From positions 5,208,001 through 5,272,000 of the forward strand of contig OY783216.1 of NCBI GenBank assembly GCA_963678705.1: DNA of 64,000 nt, in the 5' to 3' direction. The translations under genes were made by a program, and so were the position numbers. Below the pieces are notes generated by a model, which was not told where the DNA came from, searched no databases, and saw only the letters and a list, made by a program, of their open reading frames with translations. The stretch's first letter is position 1; each line of letters starts with the position of its first letter. This stretch comes from Panorpa germanica (Eukaryota; Arthropoda; Insecta; Mecoptera; Panorpidae). This document shows positions 19,788 to 31,598 of this stretch, in pieces.

Positions 19788-22259
19788 ATGCAAGAGGAAA
19801 ACCAATCAATAGAAGTTGATGCCGCCAATATTACAGCGGGTTTATCAAATCATCGAAAAGTTCAGTTGGAACAGGAAATAAACATTGAATCTGTAGAGAG
19901 ATGGGTCCAGGATTCTCCATTTAGCACTGTGGGGACAGAATCATCGGTGTCATGTCGCACAAGAACAACAAACGAACACGAAAACGATTTTATAGATGTT
20001 TTAGCTCAATGTCTTACACCATCAAATAAACAAGCTTTTGAATCTGTATCAGTATCAAATTCAGAAAAGGAACAATCGGGAAATGTTACAAATATTTTAG
20101 GGCCAGTTCATATTGTGATTGGTCCTGAATACTCAAAAGATATTTATAAAAGTGTTAGAAATCATTTAAATGAAAATGGTGAAGAAACAGACGCATCTAT
20201 TGATAATGTAGCTGAAGACGGTAAGAGAGCTAAAAGTATACCAGAAAATATAGTTGGAAAAAGCGTTAAAAGTGTAGCAACAAAAAGCACTGCAAAACCA
20301 ACTGGAAGCACAGCTGCCTCAAAAAATACAGCTGGAAGTAGTAGTGGAAGTACAACTGGAAAAAGCGTTAAAGGTACAGCTCCGAAAAACACTAATAAAT
20401 CTGTCAGTTTAGCTGCAAAGAACACTAAATCTATAGCTGGAAGTACACCTGCAAAAACCACTAAGCCAGCAACTGCAAAAATCACTAAATCTGCTGGACC
20501 TAGTACTAACCCAGCGAGCACTAAACCAGTAACTCCAAAAAGTGCTAAATCAGCTACAGCAAATACAGCTGGAACTAGCACTAAAAATACAACTGCAAGT
20601 ACACCTAGTGAGTATTTTTCAGCAGCAATATTATTTAATCTTCTTGATCTATATGTCATAGCTCGTCTAAATATATTAGAAATGATATTTGCAACTTTTT
20701 GTAATATTAAAATCATTTTCAATCTTTCTCATTTTAGAACCAAAGCCAAAAATAATTAAACATAAACTACAAATATTGAGTAGGAAAGCATGGCTTGCCA
20801 AACCACATGCAGCAGCTTTAGGAAAGCAAGTACTGAACACCCCTGTTCAATACGTCATCATATGTAAGTACATTTAATAACAAATTTTTAATCTTCTCCT
20901 TCTTGTTGTTCTCATGTCCTGCTGGGTCTTTTTTCAATATAAGTTGCATTCCCTTCCTTGCTTTACTTTTGCAATTCTTTCTTTCTTTCTTATTGTACCT
21001 GTTACTTTCCGCAATCCTTCCATTCCTTTATTCCTCCACTGCTTCTTCAGGGAATTCAATAACATTTTTTGGTGCATAACTACAGCGCACACAGCAGGCA
21101 AAACTAGTGCGGTTCAATCGGAGAATGAAGCCATCATACGTGGCATCCAGGCCTATCATATGGGAACCCTAAAATGGGGTGACCTTGGCTACAATTTCTT
21201 AGTTGGAGGGGATGCTAAGGTCTACACAGGACGCGGCTGGAAACTGCTTGGGGCGCACACTTCAAATTATAATGCCGTTGCAATTGGAATTTCATTTGTG
21301 GGGTAAATAATGTTTAGATATATTTCCAAAATTAAACGATAAGCGGGCACCAGAGGGTGGTTATGCTCATGACTACACGAGAAAAAAAAAATAAAAATCT
21401 TTCGAAAATTGAAACACCTTAAGATGTTTTTAACTACCATGACCACAATTTTTCAAATATTTCTGATTTTTTTTTTGTATCGGCAACCTAAATAGCACTG
21501 CTATCCACCACAACCATTAAAAATCCCAGAATGCTAGTAGTTTTTACACAAAAAACAATCTAAATTATTTTTCTCCCTAAATTTTTTAAAGATTTTTACT
21601 TTCAGTCCACTTTAACTCATCGTGGTGTAAAAAAAAAGTATGAACACTACTATGGCAAGTTTTTTTAAAAATCAGCGTAACTCTTCAGGATTCCAAAATG
21701 GTATAATACTCCAGAAAAACTAGCAATAAAAAAAATTATGCATACCATTTCTAAACAAGAACCATATTTCATAAATTGTTGTTGATAGTTATCACTTTTA
21801 CAATACCCAAAAGAGGTTTTTTATTGTTGAATGAATTAAAAGAAATGGTACAAACAATTTTTTATTTATTTTATAACTTTATTGCATTATTACATTACAG
21901 TAAATGTTCAAATTGTTTCCCACCGGCATTAACACAGGCACAACTTCGTCTTAAAAAAGATTGTTCTTTTCGGACGTTATTACCACTGGATAATATCCAC
22001 AACGGTTCGCATTATATATTCTGCATATATTCTTAAATAAATATGTGTATAAAATTTGGTTCGTTTCAGACTTTTTACGACAAAACTGCCAACTGCAGCA
22101 GCAATGGAAGCTTGCAAGTTACTCATAGCAAAAGGAGTTGCCGATGGCCATATATCACCAAGCTTTAAACTTTTAGGACATTGTCAATGTGTACCCACGG
22201 AAAGTCCAGTACAGAAATTGTTTCAAGAGCTGAAAACTTGGCCTCAGTGTAAAACTTAA
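19788..22259 (+). CDS. PGRP-LE-like protein with altered RHIM and Lys/Thr/Ala linker (PGRP gene 3)
   Basis: Four exons in phase: 19788-20607, 20738-20863, 21086-21302, 22070-22259; 450 residues. Exon 1 encodes an acidic N-terminus that shares WVQDSPFS(T/E)V-like text with gene 1 (WMQDSAFSEV). A RHIM-like block follows at residues 84-116, with the core changed to EQSG, then about 125 residues of Lys/Thr/Ser/Ala repeats. Exons 2-4 encode the PGRP domain: RKAWLAKPHAAA, VIISHTAGKTS, WGDLGYNFLVGGD, GRGWKLLGAHT. TESPG has Ser for the amidase Cys. The tail is shorter (WPQCKT, then stop). No signal peptide or membrane segment. The flanking RHIM text is kept but the hydrophobic core residues are lost, so this may be a weak, dead or inhibitory signaller (inference). 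Confidence 0.83.
20240..20606 (+). repeat. Degenerate in-frame repeat encoding a Lys/Thr/Ser/Ala-rich linker
   Basis: Short units built on GGAAGTACAGCTG and AAAAACACTAAA encode runs such as AGSSSGSTTGKSVKGTAPK. The segment lies between the RHIM-like block and the PGRP domain and is absent from paralogs 1 and 2. It is basic and low-complexity, like a histone H1 tail. The long open frame on the opposite strand (20162-20722) is a shadow of this composition. Confidence 0.8.
21330..21850. repeat. Family E repeat, in PGRP gene 3 intron 3
   Basis: Closely similar to 29355-29885. Shared start CGATAAGCGGG(C/T)ACCAGAG and shared end AGAGGTTTTTTATTGTTGAA. The other copy is preceded by TACAGGGTGTCCCAATATTC, a start common among insect interspersed repeats. 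No coding frame kept. Confidence 0.65.
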
Positions 22260-22796
22260 CGTTAAATAAAAAATTATATATTAATAGGTTTCCTTTAGCA
22301 ACAGTATATCTTTCCGTATGTACATATATGTAATAGATTTATAATTTCATTTAATTTACCTTTGATCCTACTACCAAAAGATCTTTCACCAAGAAAAAAA
22401 CCAACCAACCGAAAACCAAAGAAAAACCGCAACTAACAATAAGTGTTTACGTATTCTATTGTAATAATTATTTAAATATTAATAATAAACATTATTTTTT
22501 GGTTAATTTACTTGATTTGTTCCTTTTACTAATTTAGTAGTATAAAATTAACTTCAAGTGCAGTGCCATCTTTGTGTGTTCACTTGTACTTATTTTTCTT
22601 TCCATGTTTTAAGCTAAAATGTAATATGGATTAGAATTATTTTAAGTTAATATAAGAGAAATTGAAACGTAATTTAGTTCTACTTAATGTAAAAGAAGAA
22701 TGTAATGTCATTATTGGAGACATTAAATAACTGAATAAAATGTATATTAACGTTTTTATTATTTTAAATATCCAAAAGTTAACATAGAGATAGCTA

Positions 22797-23245
22797 ATGG
22801 GCTCGTGTCCTCATTTTTTAGTGGTCAATTTTTCAATTGTTGATTGAAATTGATGTTAATAAATGTATATTGGCGTGTCTATTTTATTAAATATCTAAAT
22901 GTTGACGGAGATATAGCAATTAAAAATTTGAATTGTAGTTTTAGCGCTAGAAATAATCGGCCATATTTGTATGACGTGAAATGCATTGTAACGTCAGTTA
23001 TTTGTTAAGTAGGTCAGTGCTGTGGTAATGTTCTGTAGCTGTTGGTAGTCGAAATAATGAAGTCAAGTCAAAGAATAATAAGTTTTTATTTTATTTAACC
23101 CTGCTAAGGCAGACATAATATTGAAATTTTATTGTTCCTTGAAATAGCTGTAAATAATATTTGATATTTTGATATATAAATACAAATAGGAGAGGTTTAT
23201 GAGCTGTAAGGTTGGCAGCGGTTGTGATGTCACAGTCTATTAACG
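22797..23245. mobile_element. Family C MITE, inverted copy
   Basis: Begins ATGGGCTCGTGTCCTCATTT and runs as the reverse complement of 11355-11887. The right end is lost near TGTGATGTCAC. Confidence 0.6.
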
Positions 23246-23495
23246 AATAAGTATATATTATCTAAATATAACGGCAGTGGTGTATTGATAAACATAAAAG
23301 TAGAAATAACTAATTATAGTCGATCATACGTAGTCTGTTCCAGAGTGAGAGCAGCCTAACACCTGCGCGAGATAATTAATTGTGCGAAGCTATCAGAGAA
23401 GTATTCTGCAACGCAGTTAACTACACCGCTTTAATTAACGTTACAAACTCGTTATCTAAATCGCTAAATAAACAATCGCTGTAAATCTGCTTTTA

Positions 23496-23753
23496 TTGAT
23501 TCATAGTTGGTTTTACACCCACTCTCTTCATTCGGTACATCATAATTTCAACAACAATGTTTCAGCATTACAGCAAACGCAGCAAATTCACCACTGGTGC
23601 GAAAACGTCACTAATGACGTCATTAATTTCGCTCACACCAAGCTCACAACGGCCCATCTGAAAAGTTGGGTCGTTGTGGAAGAATTCGGCGCAATGTTTA
23701 AACATAACGCAAAACTTAAAGATGACGATGACAGAAAAAATTACTTTATATGA
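23496..23753 (+). other. Open 85-codon stretch, possible orphan exon
   Basis: Not recognised. The frame has no ATG near its start, so if real it is an exon, not a whole gene. Possible acceptors are TTCATAG at 23504 and CATTACAG at 23573. The encoded text is polar, with WVVVEEFGAMFK near the C-terminus and an acidic DDDD run, then stop. The DNA before it (23330-23500) is less AT-rich and looks like a leader or promoter. Part of that (CGTTATCTAAATCG) recurs near 43062, so a repeat origin is possible. Confidence 0.25.
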
Positions 23754-23912
23754 TTCGGAAAGAGATATTTTATTGGATTTTGTTTTATTATATAAGTATT
23801 TTAAATAAGCTTAATTAAAAATTAATTTTAATTCATATTTTTTTTTTTTATTTCTCCTATTGTTTCAGCAATCTGCCTAAGTAGACAATAAGCTTCTTAC
23901 ATGATTAATTAA

Positions 23913-24464
23913 TTAGGACATGTAAGAGAAACGTTTCAGTGAATGCCCTCTTGTTTTTATATACAATAAATTAGTATAATATATAATATATTGTACACTA
24001 TTCCCTGGACCTAAAGCTAAGTCTTCTGGTTCGTATCGCCTTAATCTGCGGGGTTCCCTGTTCTCACACACGTTCAGTTGATTCGCCAACGCATTGGGAT
24101 GGTTGATTAATCTATCACTATATTTTATACTGGATAGATATATTTCCTCTTTGATGGATGCTATTGAGATGTCTTTCTGGATGACTTCGTTAGTGACGTA
24201 GTATGGTGCATCTACAATGAGTCGTAGTACTTTGTTTTGAAATCGCTGGATTATGGCTATATTGGAGTACCCCAAAGCCAGAGAGAGTTTTGACTTTCGA
24301 CCTATTATCCAATACATTTTCCTGATTTTAAGACCAAGCTGCTTACGCTTTGTAAAAATATGCTTTTGCCAGGTAAGCCTTCTGTCCAAATGTATACCGA
24401 GATATTTAGCGTCATTGGATTCTGGAATTACACAATAATTCATATTTAACTTCCATTTATACAC
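23913..24464 (-). mobile_element. Jockey-like non-LTR retrotransposon, Pol C-terminal relic
   Basis: The minus-strand frame encodes the end of a jockey reverse transcriptase: KYLGIHLDRRLTWQKHI, then IQRFQNKVLRLIVDAPYYVT. The usual stretch between these blocks (about 30 residues, containing the conserved W) is missing, so there is an internal deletion. No 5' part is present. It lies between PGRP genes 3 and 4. Confidence 0.8.
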
Positions 24465-25423
24465 TTTTCCTCATACCATAACCTAACTTAATAAATAAAC
24501 AATGTTCATTATCATTTAGAATATATTTCTTTTATGAAAATTTATTTTGTTTGTAGATATAACTTTTGCTACAGAGCTATACTATATACAAGTGGCCCAA
24601 AAACGAATTGGAACTCGAATTGATTGACAGATTTGGCCTACAGCGACTTCTCTTTCTTCCTTAGGCTTAAAGTTTCACTCGGAGGAGTGGGAACAAGATG
24701 TTAACTATTAATTGGACTAATTAAAGAGATGGGAGCATTGCGGAAAAAAGTATAGAGCATTACAAGAAAACTATGTTATGCAAATTTGACAAAAAAATAG
24801 TTCTTTTTGTCTAATGTGTTGGTGCCAAATGCTAGGGACAAAAGCAAGAAGGTCCAGGTGTATGTTTCTATATTTACATTTTGTATGGTAGCTAGGACAA
24901 GGACTCCGTTCATGTATTTAAAAATTGCCTATTTTGTAGAGAAACCAATCCCAAAACTTTTGTTGCTCTTGTATTTTTCCCGAAAAAAATAGGAACTTCT
25001 TGCTGTATAACTTTATAGATAGAAAGTTGAAATTTTGTAAATGTATTTTGCTATTTAATATTTAACATATTTTAAGTTGTGCTAGAAAATTGAAATTTTG
25101 TATGTATGCTAATCTTGGTACGCTAGTAATAATTAAACGCGAAAATTCTACAGAATGTGAGGAAGATAAACGGTGTGCTGCAATCAAGTACAGTGTGGAT
25201 TACTATATATGGGAGATAAACCAGAAAACTAGAACAACTCACTGTAAACGTGGCTTTAACGTTTACTAATCTTAAACCACACAAACTTTACCTGATATTT
25301 GCCAAACATCATAAAAACATGACACAAAATGCAATAGAATTATGTGCAAGTGTTTGTTCACTACTTCGCTGGATATTTGTAGTTCTTTGAGTGCAACAGG
25401 TGTAACAAAAGTGTCCAGTGAAA

Positions 25424-28400
25424 ATGGTCACACCTTCTAAGTATGAAGAACGTTCAACTATAAGCAATGCTGCCCAAAATGAGCCCCGGCAAAACCAGCG
25501 TGAGGATTTAATTGTTGAAGCGGACTACATTAGTATTTATAGCTCAGAGACAGACAGAGAAGCTGGCGTTTTAAGATATATTCCACAAACGACACCAGTT
25601 GGAACTTTCGGAGAAGTGAATGTTCAAAATTCAAGTGATGTTCATTTTGGAAATAAAATATTTACGGCTCCAATTACAGTTGTTAGTGCTGATGAAGAAC
25701 ACGTTGAAAAATTAGGGATAAAAGGTTATATTGTACATGTTTTATTTTATTTAATGAAACTTTGTTGGTAAAATATTGTTATTGAAGGCAATCAGTAAGG
25801 GACTACCCAGTAAACATTTTGGAGTCAATTTGACATCATATTGAAGATGCGTCATGATTTATTTGTCATAAAAGAGTTCATTTATAGTTCAGTTTCTCAC
25901 ATTTTTTCATATAAAATGTCTACTTTATCGGCTACAGATGGCGAAATTCCTCCACCTGTCGGAATACAAATGAAGATAAAGTTGATGCGAACTATAATTG
26001 AAGTGAAATAGTGATAGAAACGTCACTAAATAGGGCACTTCACCAAATTGTTAACTGGGTACATATATATTCTGATAACAAGTGAGATCTGAGTGCATGG
26101 CAATTGCTACTTTTGGAAGCACTCTCATTGGACAATGCCGATGATAGCACTTTTGTATGACTTAAGGCTTTCTCACTCTGCAACCGCTTTCTTTGCGACT
26201 TTTTCTGTATAGTGTAGTCGCATTAACGCACTTTATCAAGAGAAGAATTAAAGAATTTAATGTTTATTAATACACCATATCATACATGTTATTCTGTTTC
26301 ATACTATGTAAGTTCTGTAAACGTAAAAGTGATTTTTTGTCATAAGGTGAACAAGTAATGTCATATTGTGCTTCAAATTTACCAAAGTTGAACCACAAAG
26401 TAACTCGTGAAAACTTATTTGTTTCGTAAATGTTACTTTACTGTTTTATGTCGTTTCGTTTGTTTTAAAATTTAAATCCAAATCAGCACGCGAGCTTAAT
26501 TTGTTACCAAACTGTTCCAGTTAATGTTGTTTGTTAATTATACATCATTAGTAGAGTGTAAGTATATTACTGTCGATTTCCTTTCCAGTGTATGATGGTT
26601 TACTTAAAGTTATTTTATATTTCAGATGTAATTCAATTCATAAGAAAAAAGTTTCCACTTAAAACGAAAAATCTATCAAACAAACAACTGATATGTATCA
26701 CATGTATAATGCTGCTTCTGATTTACGCTACTGCAGCTGCAGCTGTTTTCGTGGCTATCAGTCTTAGCCAAATCAGTGAGATAGCGGCTCCTGAATTGTG
26801 TAAGTAGATAGTGCATATGTTCCTAGGTAAGTGTGCCCCCTTTCTGATCTTATTTCCTTCTCTTTAATCTGCTAAATATACATAGAATCCTATCTTTTAT
26901 TATAGCTCGCGCTCGCGTACTTGATTTAAATGGTTCCGTATTTGATATCTATCTTTCATAGATCATTTCGCATGGTTATTATAGCAAGATCATAGTACAG
27001 CCTAAAGTTATGTGAAAAATTTGTGAAATAAACAAAAAAGGATTAAGTATATTGTTACGTCAGGTTAATAACAGAGTTATAAAAAGAACACAACACAGTT
27101 TTACAACAATGATTATTTATTAAATATTTAAGTTTTAATATAGCGCGAAGTCCAGTATATTAACTAACTAGTATACATACAAATATATGAGCTAATTAAT
27201 TTATTAGATTAGGAACCAGACGGCCACATAGTTGGAAATTTGAGTAATCATATATAGAAGTAATATAAGTTATTATTGTTATGAAATAATAAATTAACAA
27301 ATAGATAAAAATAGTCCATGTACATAATATAATAGATACATTGATAGAGCTTGTTTCCAAAATATAGCTTAATTCATAATCATAGATTTAAATTATTTCT
27401 GTCGTTATAACAATATTAGCTTTTTATTAGGTTTTGAATCAATTGCACAATGTCCTATGTCTTAATTTCTATAAAAGTGTACTATATATTGATAAACTGG
27501 GTTACTAGAACCTCAAATGTTCAATTATTTTTTAATAACTCCTTATATGTTAAGAGATATTAACAATTAAAAAAGTCATTTTGTCTCTTTAATTATTAAA
27601 GGGATTCAATGTTGTACACATTCCAAGTGCATGTGACATCACAATCCTTGTGTAAGGTTACCAACCTTACAGATCATAAATCTCTGCTATATGTATTTAT
27701 ATATCAAAATATCAAATATTATTTACAGCTATTTCAAGGAACAATCAAATTTCAATATTATGTCTGCCTTAGCAGGGTTAAATAATATAAAAACATATTA
27801 TTCTTTGATTTGACTTGATTATTTGACTACCAACAGCTACAGAACATTACTACAGCACTGACCTACTCAACAAGTCATACAAGTATGGCCGACCATTTCT
27901 AGCGCTAAAACTACAATTCAAACTTTTATTGCTATATCTCCGTCAACATTTAGATATTTAATAAAATAGACACGCCAATACACATTTATTAACATCAATT
28001 TCAATCAACAATTGAAAAATTGATCACTAAAAAATGAGGATACAAGCCCATTTGCTTTGGTGTCAAAGGAGGAATTACTATGTTTTATTCTTCTTGTAAA
28101 GGGTTGCATTTGAATGGTGGTAAGAATTACAAGAGCTCGTTTATAGAATCTTCTTTCTACTGGAATCATTGCATACTTGAACAGGATTCCGAACAACATC
28201 ATATTTACGATATTGAAGATCACTTGTTATGTTGCTAAACTCATTGTTATCGAAAAAGTTAACCCAGTAAACATTTTGGAGTCACTTTACCATCATATTG
28301 AAGATGCGCATGATTTTTTTGTCATAAAAGAGGTTCATTTAGAGTTCAGTTTCTCACAGTCGTTCATATGAAATATCTATTTTATTGGCTACAAATGGCG

Positions 28401-29210
28401 AACTATAATTTAAGTGCAATAGTGATAGAAACGTCACAAAATAGGACACTTCTCTACACCGGCTCTAAATGTCCTAGAATGGGACATAGCTCTTGGTTTG
28501 TTTCACATACCCTAAGTTTCACTGGTGAATAACTAGGTTCATGAAAGAAATTTTATTTAATTCTCTGTACCCTGCAGTAAATCTTTATTTTTCAATCAGC
28601 TAAACCTCATGAAAGTTAACTTTTTGATAGTTTTATTATTAGAACAATTAATATTTGCTTAAATTTTCTTACAGATATAAATGAAAGTTGGTTTCTTCGT
28701 CGAGAAGACTGGAATGCTTTGCCAGTACCAGAAGGAAGATTTCTCGCTCCTTTAAAGCTGCCTGTTAAGTATGCATTGATTGGGCATACAGCTGGAAATT
28801 TTTACACAGATAGAGAAAAGTGCCTCCGAGAGACAAGAAATATGCAAGTGTATCTCATGACTACCCAACAAATGGACGATATTGCTTATAATTATCTGTT
28901 GTGTGGCAATGGAGATATCATAGAAGGTCGTGGTGCCAATAAAAGGGGGGGTCATACAAAGAACATGAATCACAACAGCATTATTATCGCATTAATGGGT
29001 AATTACAATGATGACTCTATGACGGAAGAACAAATTGATCATGCGCAAATAATGATCCAAGAATTTGTAAAACAAGGAAAAATTAGAAAGGATTATAGTT
29101 TGATTTGTGTTGATCAGGTTGCTGGTATGGACAGTCCAGGAACTAACGCTAAGAAGATTGTAAGAACATGGCCTCATTACGAAGCTCATGTTGATTTATC
29201 TGTAGACTAA
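25424..29210 (+). CDS. PGRP-LC-like transmembrane receptor with cryptic RHIM (PGRP gene 4)
   Basis: Three exons in phase: 25424-25724, 26626-26799, 28675-29210; 336 residues. Exon 1 encodes a cytosolic tail with the RHIM-like block FGEVNVQNSS, core VHFG (residues 73-76), then ITVV. Exon 2 encodes one membrane segment (MLLLIYATAAAAVFVAISL), with the basic RKKFPLKTK on its N-terminal side, giving a type II topology. Exon 3 alone encodes the PGRP ectodomain: WFLRREDWNALP, GHTAGNFYTDREKC, DIAYNYLLCG, EGRGANKRGGHT, then MDSPG. The ligand-groove Trp (GRGW) is Ala and the amidase Cys is Ser, so this domain may not bind DAP-type muropeptide directly and could act like PGRP-LCa. The ectodomain is intronless, unlike genes 1-3. 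The donor of exon 1 (AAAG|GTTATA) is weak. Exon 1 is also in phase with the membrane exon at 31599. Confidence 0.85.
25806..26059. mobile_element. Family B MITE, in PGRP gene 4 intron 1
   Basis: 254 bp with inverted ends CCCAGTAAACATTTTGG and CCAAATTGTTAACTGGG, flanked by TA on both sides. Other complete copies: 31044-31297, 46813-47109, 47162-47393, 51212-52068, 61363-61737. Confidence 0.8.
27449..28050. mobile_element. Family C MITE, long form, in PGRP gene 4 intron 2
   Basis: Similar to 11355-11887 but with about 100 bp more inside (27560-27655, including TGTCTCTTTAATTATTAAAG). It ends ATGAGGATACAAGCCCATTT, an inverted match to the family start. Confidence 0.65.
28263..28450. mobile_element. 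Family B MITE, truncated
   Basis: Starts CCCAGTAAACATTTTGGAGT as in full copies. It lacks an internal stretch and stops near ATAGGACACTTC without the right inverted end. Lies in intron 2 of PGRP gene 4. Confidence 0.65.
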
Positions 29211-29354
29211 GATTAAGTGCTTATCTTTGTACGTTCTCATTGATTGTGATCAGGAATGTTCATTCTTAGACGAATTAATTTTGTGGCTTGATGGACACCA
29301 CAGTCCGAGTGATTGCTCCGGTCATATTAATAAATACAGTATATTTATATTTAT

Positions 29355-29885
29355 ATATACAGGGTGTCCCAATATTCAACGATAAGCGGGTACCAGAGGA
29401 TGGTCCTGCTCATGACTGCACAAGAAAAAAAGAAAGAAAAATAACATTTTTTCGAAAATAGAAACACCTGTCTTTAACTACCTTGACCACAATTTTTCAA
29501 ATATTTCTTTTTTTTTTTGTATCGGCAACCTAAATAGCACTGCTATCTACGACAACCATTAAAAATCCCAGAATGCTAGTAGTTTTTACACAAAAATCAA
29601 TCGAAATTATTTTTTTCCCTAAAATTTTTAAAGATTTTTACTTTCTGTCCACTTTAACTCATCGTGGTGTAAAAAAAAAGTATGAACACTACTATGGCAA
29701 GTTTTTTCAAAAACTGGCGCAAGTCTTCAGGATTCCTAAATGGTATAATAATTCAGGAAAACTAGCAATAAAAGAAAATTATGCATACTATTTCTAAACA
29801 AGTACCATATTTCATAAATTGTTGTTGATAGTTATCACTTTTACAATACCCAAAAGAGGTTTTTTATTGTTGAATGAATTAAAAC
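29355..29885. repeat. Family E repeat, second copy
   Basis: Starts TATACAGGGTGTCCCAATAT just after PGRP gene 4 and matches 21330-21850 through AGAGGTTTTTTATTG. No coding frame kept. Confidence 0.65.
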
Positions 29886-29910
29886 AATATACAATTTTTG
29901 ACGAGTGAGA

Positions 29911-30245
29911 GAAAACACACGGCACGAACGAAACTGAACTGGTAGTCGAGCCGTCTTTCGTGACTATATAGAATTTTTAACAATAGCATAACAGGGGATT
30001 TTATTGTTTCGTATTTGTATTTGTGCACATCTCTGCTCATGATGTCACCATCAAAAACATGCCCTGCGACATACAAACACGGCCAAAATATGCTCAAAAC
30101 CAGTTTGAAATCAGTTTTCTTTCATTCGTGCTTTGTGTTTTATCTCACTCGTATACACGTGCGATCTCTCACTAACAACACAGTTCCATTCTCATTCGGT
30201 TCGGGCAGATTCGGGGCTAAGGTGTGTAACTGTTATAACATTACA
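29911..30245. repeat. Family H repeat
   Basis: Similar to 56085-56431 through blocks such as ATAGAATTTTTAACAATAGC and CATCTCTGCTCATGATGTC. The other copy has inverted ends with GTCGACTGATTGCAAAC; the ends of this copy are worn. Confidence 0.55.
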
Positions 30246-31043
30246 TAACTAATAATGCAAATGTTTATTTAAATATATTAAAAAAACACAATAGGTATTC
30301 AATAATTCAATTGTATACCATAATATGTTGTTGTTTTTAAACAGGAAACTCAAGGTCATTGTTTTTTTATATTGAAACCACTGCATACAAAGAGATTCAT
30401 TCATAAAATTAGTTTTTTCTGAGGCTTTGTTCACGATACAAACATTTTAGTATCTGCAGGTGTCTCGTAGTAAATACTTTTCAAATATAAACAAAAATGA
30501 CCTTGAGTTTAACTTTTCTATATGCACCAGATGTGTCCAACTTATTTAAATGAACGTACTATATAAATTTGTTTTCTTTTATATTATTTGTTAGTGCGTT
30601 GGACATCACTGAAGTACTCTGTGGTATTTTACAACCGGAAACTCAATGTCATTTATATTTAAATAGAAACCATGAAGTACAAAGGATTCCATTCATAATA
30701 AAACAAGTTTTGCCAACCTTTGTGGTTGGGGTTAAACAACTGTTGAAAGTAGGTCGAATTTAAATCACAACTTATTATTTAAATGTATGACATAAAAAGT
30801 TTTATCATTGAAATTTGAGTGCGTAAAAGGACCAAATTATCCACTTTTATTTTTTACATGTTATGACAAATTGTTTTTGTGTTTTTAGTGCATTATTGAT
30901 TGAAAAATATGTAAATAAAACTTTTATTTATAAGAAACTATTTTTTATTTATTTTATTTTTATTAACTTTAATTTCAAATTTGAATTTATTTACTAATTT
31001 TAATTGAATTAGAATCAGTTTGGGGGGTGCTTTGATAAGAGAA
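30246..31043. other. Non-coding stretch with a local direct repeat
   Basis: About 80 bp near 30342-30412 and 30637-30705 match imperfectly (GGAAACTCAAGGTCATT versus GGAAACTCAATGTCATT, then a shared CATTCATAA). The open frame at 30569-30763 spans one copy and has no recognisable content. Nothing else seen. Confidence 0.4.
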
Positions 31044-31297
31044 CCCAGTAAACATTTTGGAGTAACTTTGACATCATATTGAAGATGCGTCATGATTTAT
31101 TTGTCATAAAAGAGTTCATTTATAGTTCAGTTTCTCACATTTTTTCATATAAAATGTCTACTTTATCGGCTACAGATGGCAAAATTACTCCACCTGTCGG
31201 AGTACAAATGAAGATAAAGTTGATGCGAACTATAATTGAAGTGAAATAGTGAGAGAAACGTCACTAAATAGGGCACTTCACCAAATTGTTTACTGGG
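31044..31297. mobile_element. Family B MITE, AA target duplication
   Basis: 254 bp, very close in sequence to 25806-26059, with ends CCCAGT and ACTGGG and AA on both sides. It lies 301 bp before the membrane exon at 31599. Confidence 0.8.
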
Positions 31298-31598
31298 AAG
31301 TAATGCATCTCAAGCCGTCCTCGAATTTGTTGAGTACTTTTAGGACGAGCAACTGCTCCATTTGACAAGGATGTAAGCCTAAACTACAATATCTTTAGTA
31401 CCAATGTAGAAAATTATCTTCCAGTACAATTTCAAGCTTATTAGCTTGCTACAAACTAATTCCAAGCAAGTTCTATAGGTATCTCTGGTATATTGGTACA
31501 TCCACGACATTTAAAACAAATTTTGCTAAACAACTTAAATCTTTTAAGTATTTATTTAAACTAATATAAAAAATGATGCTTTATATATTGTTATGTAG

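Noticed and set aside
20162-20722. 186-codon minus-strand open frame with hydrophobic text
   Set aside because: Antisense of the Lys/Thr/Ala repeat of PGRP gene 3, whose exon phases and homology support the plus strand.
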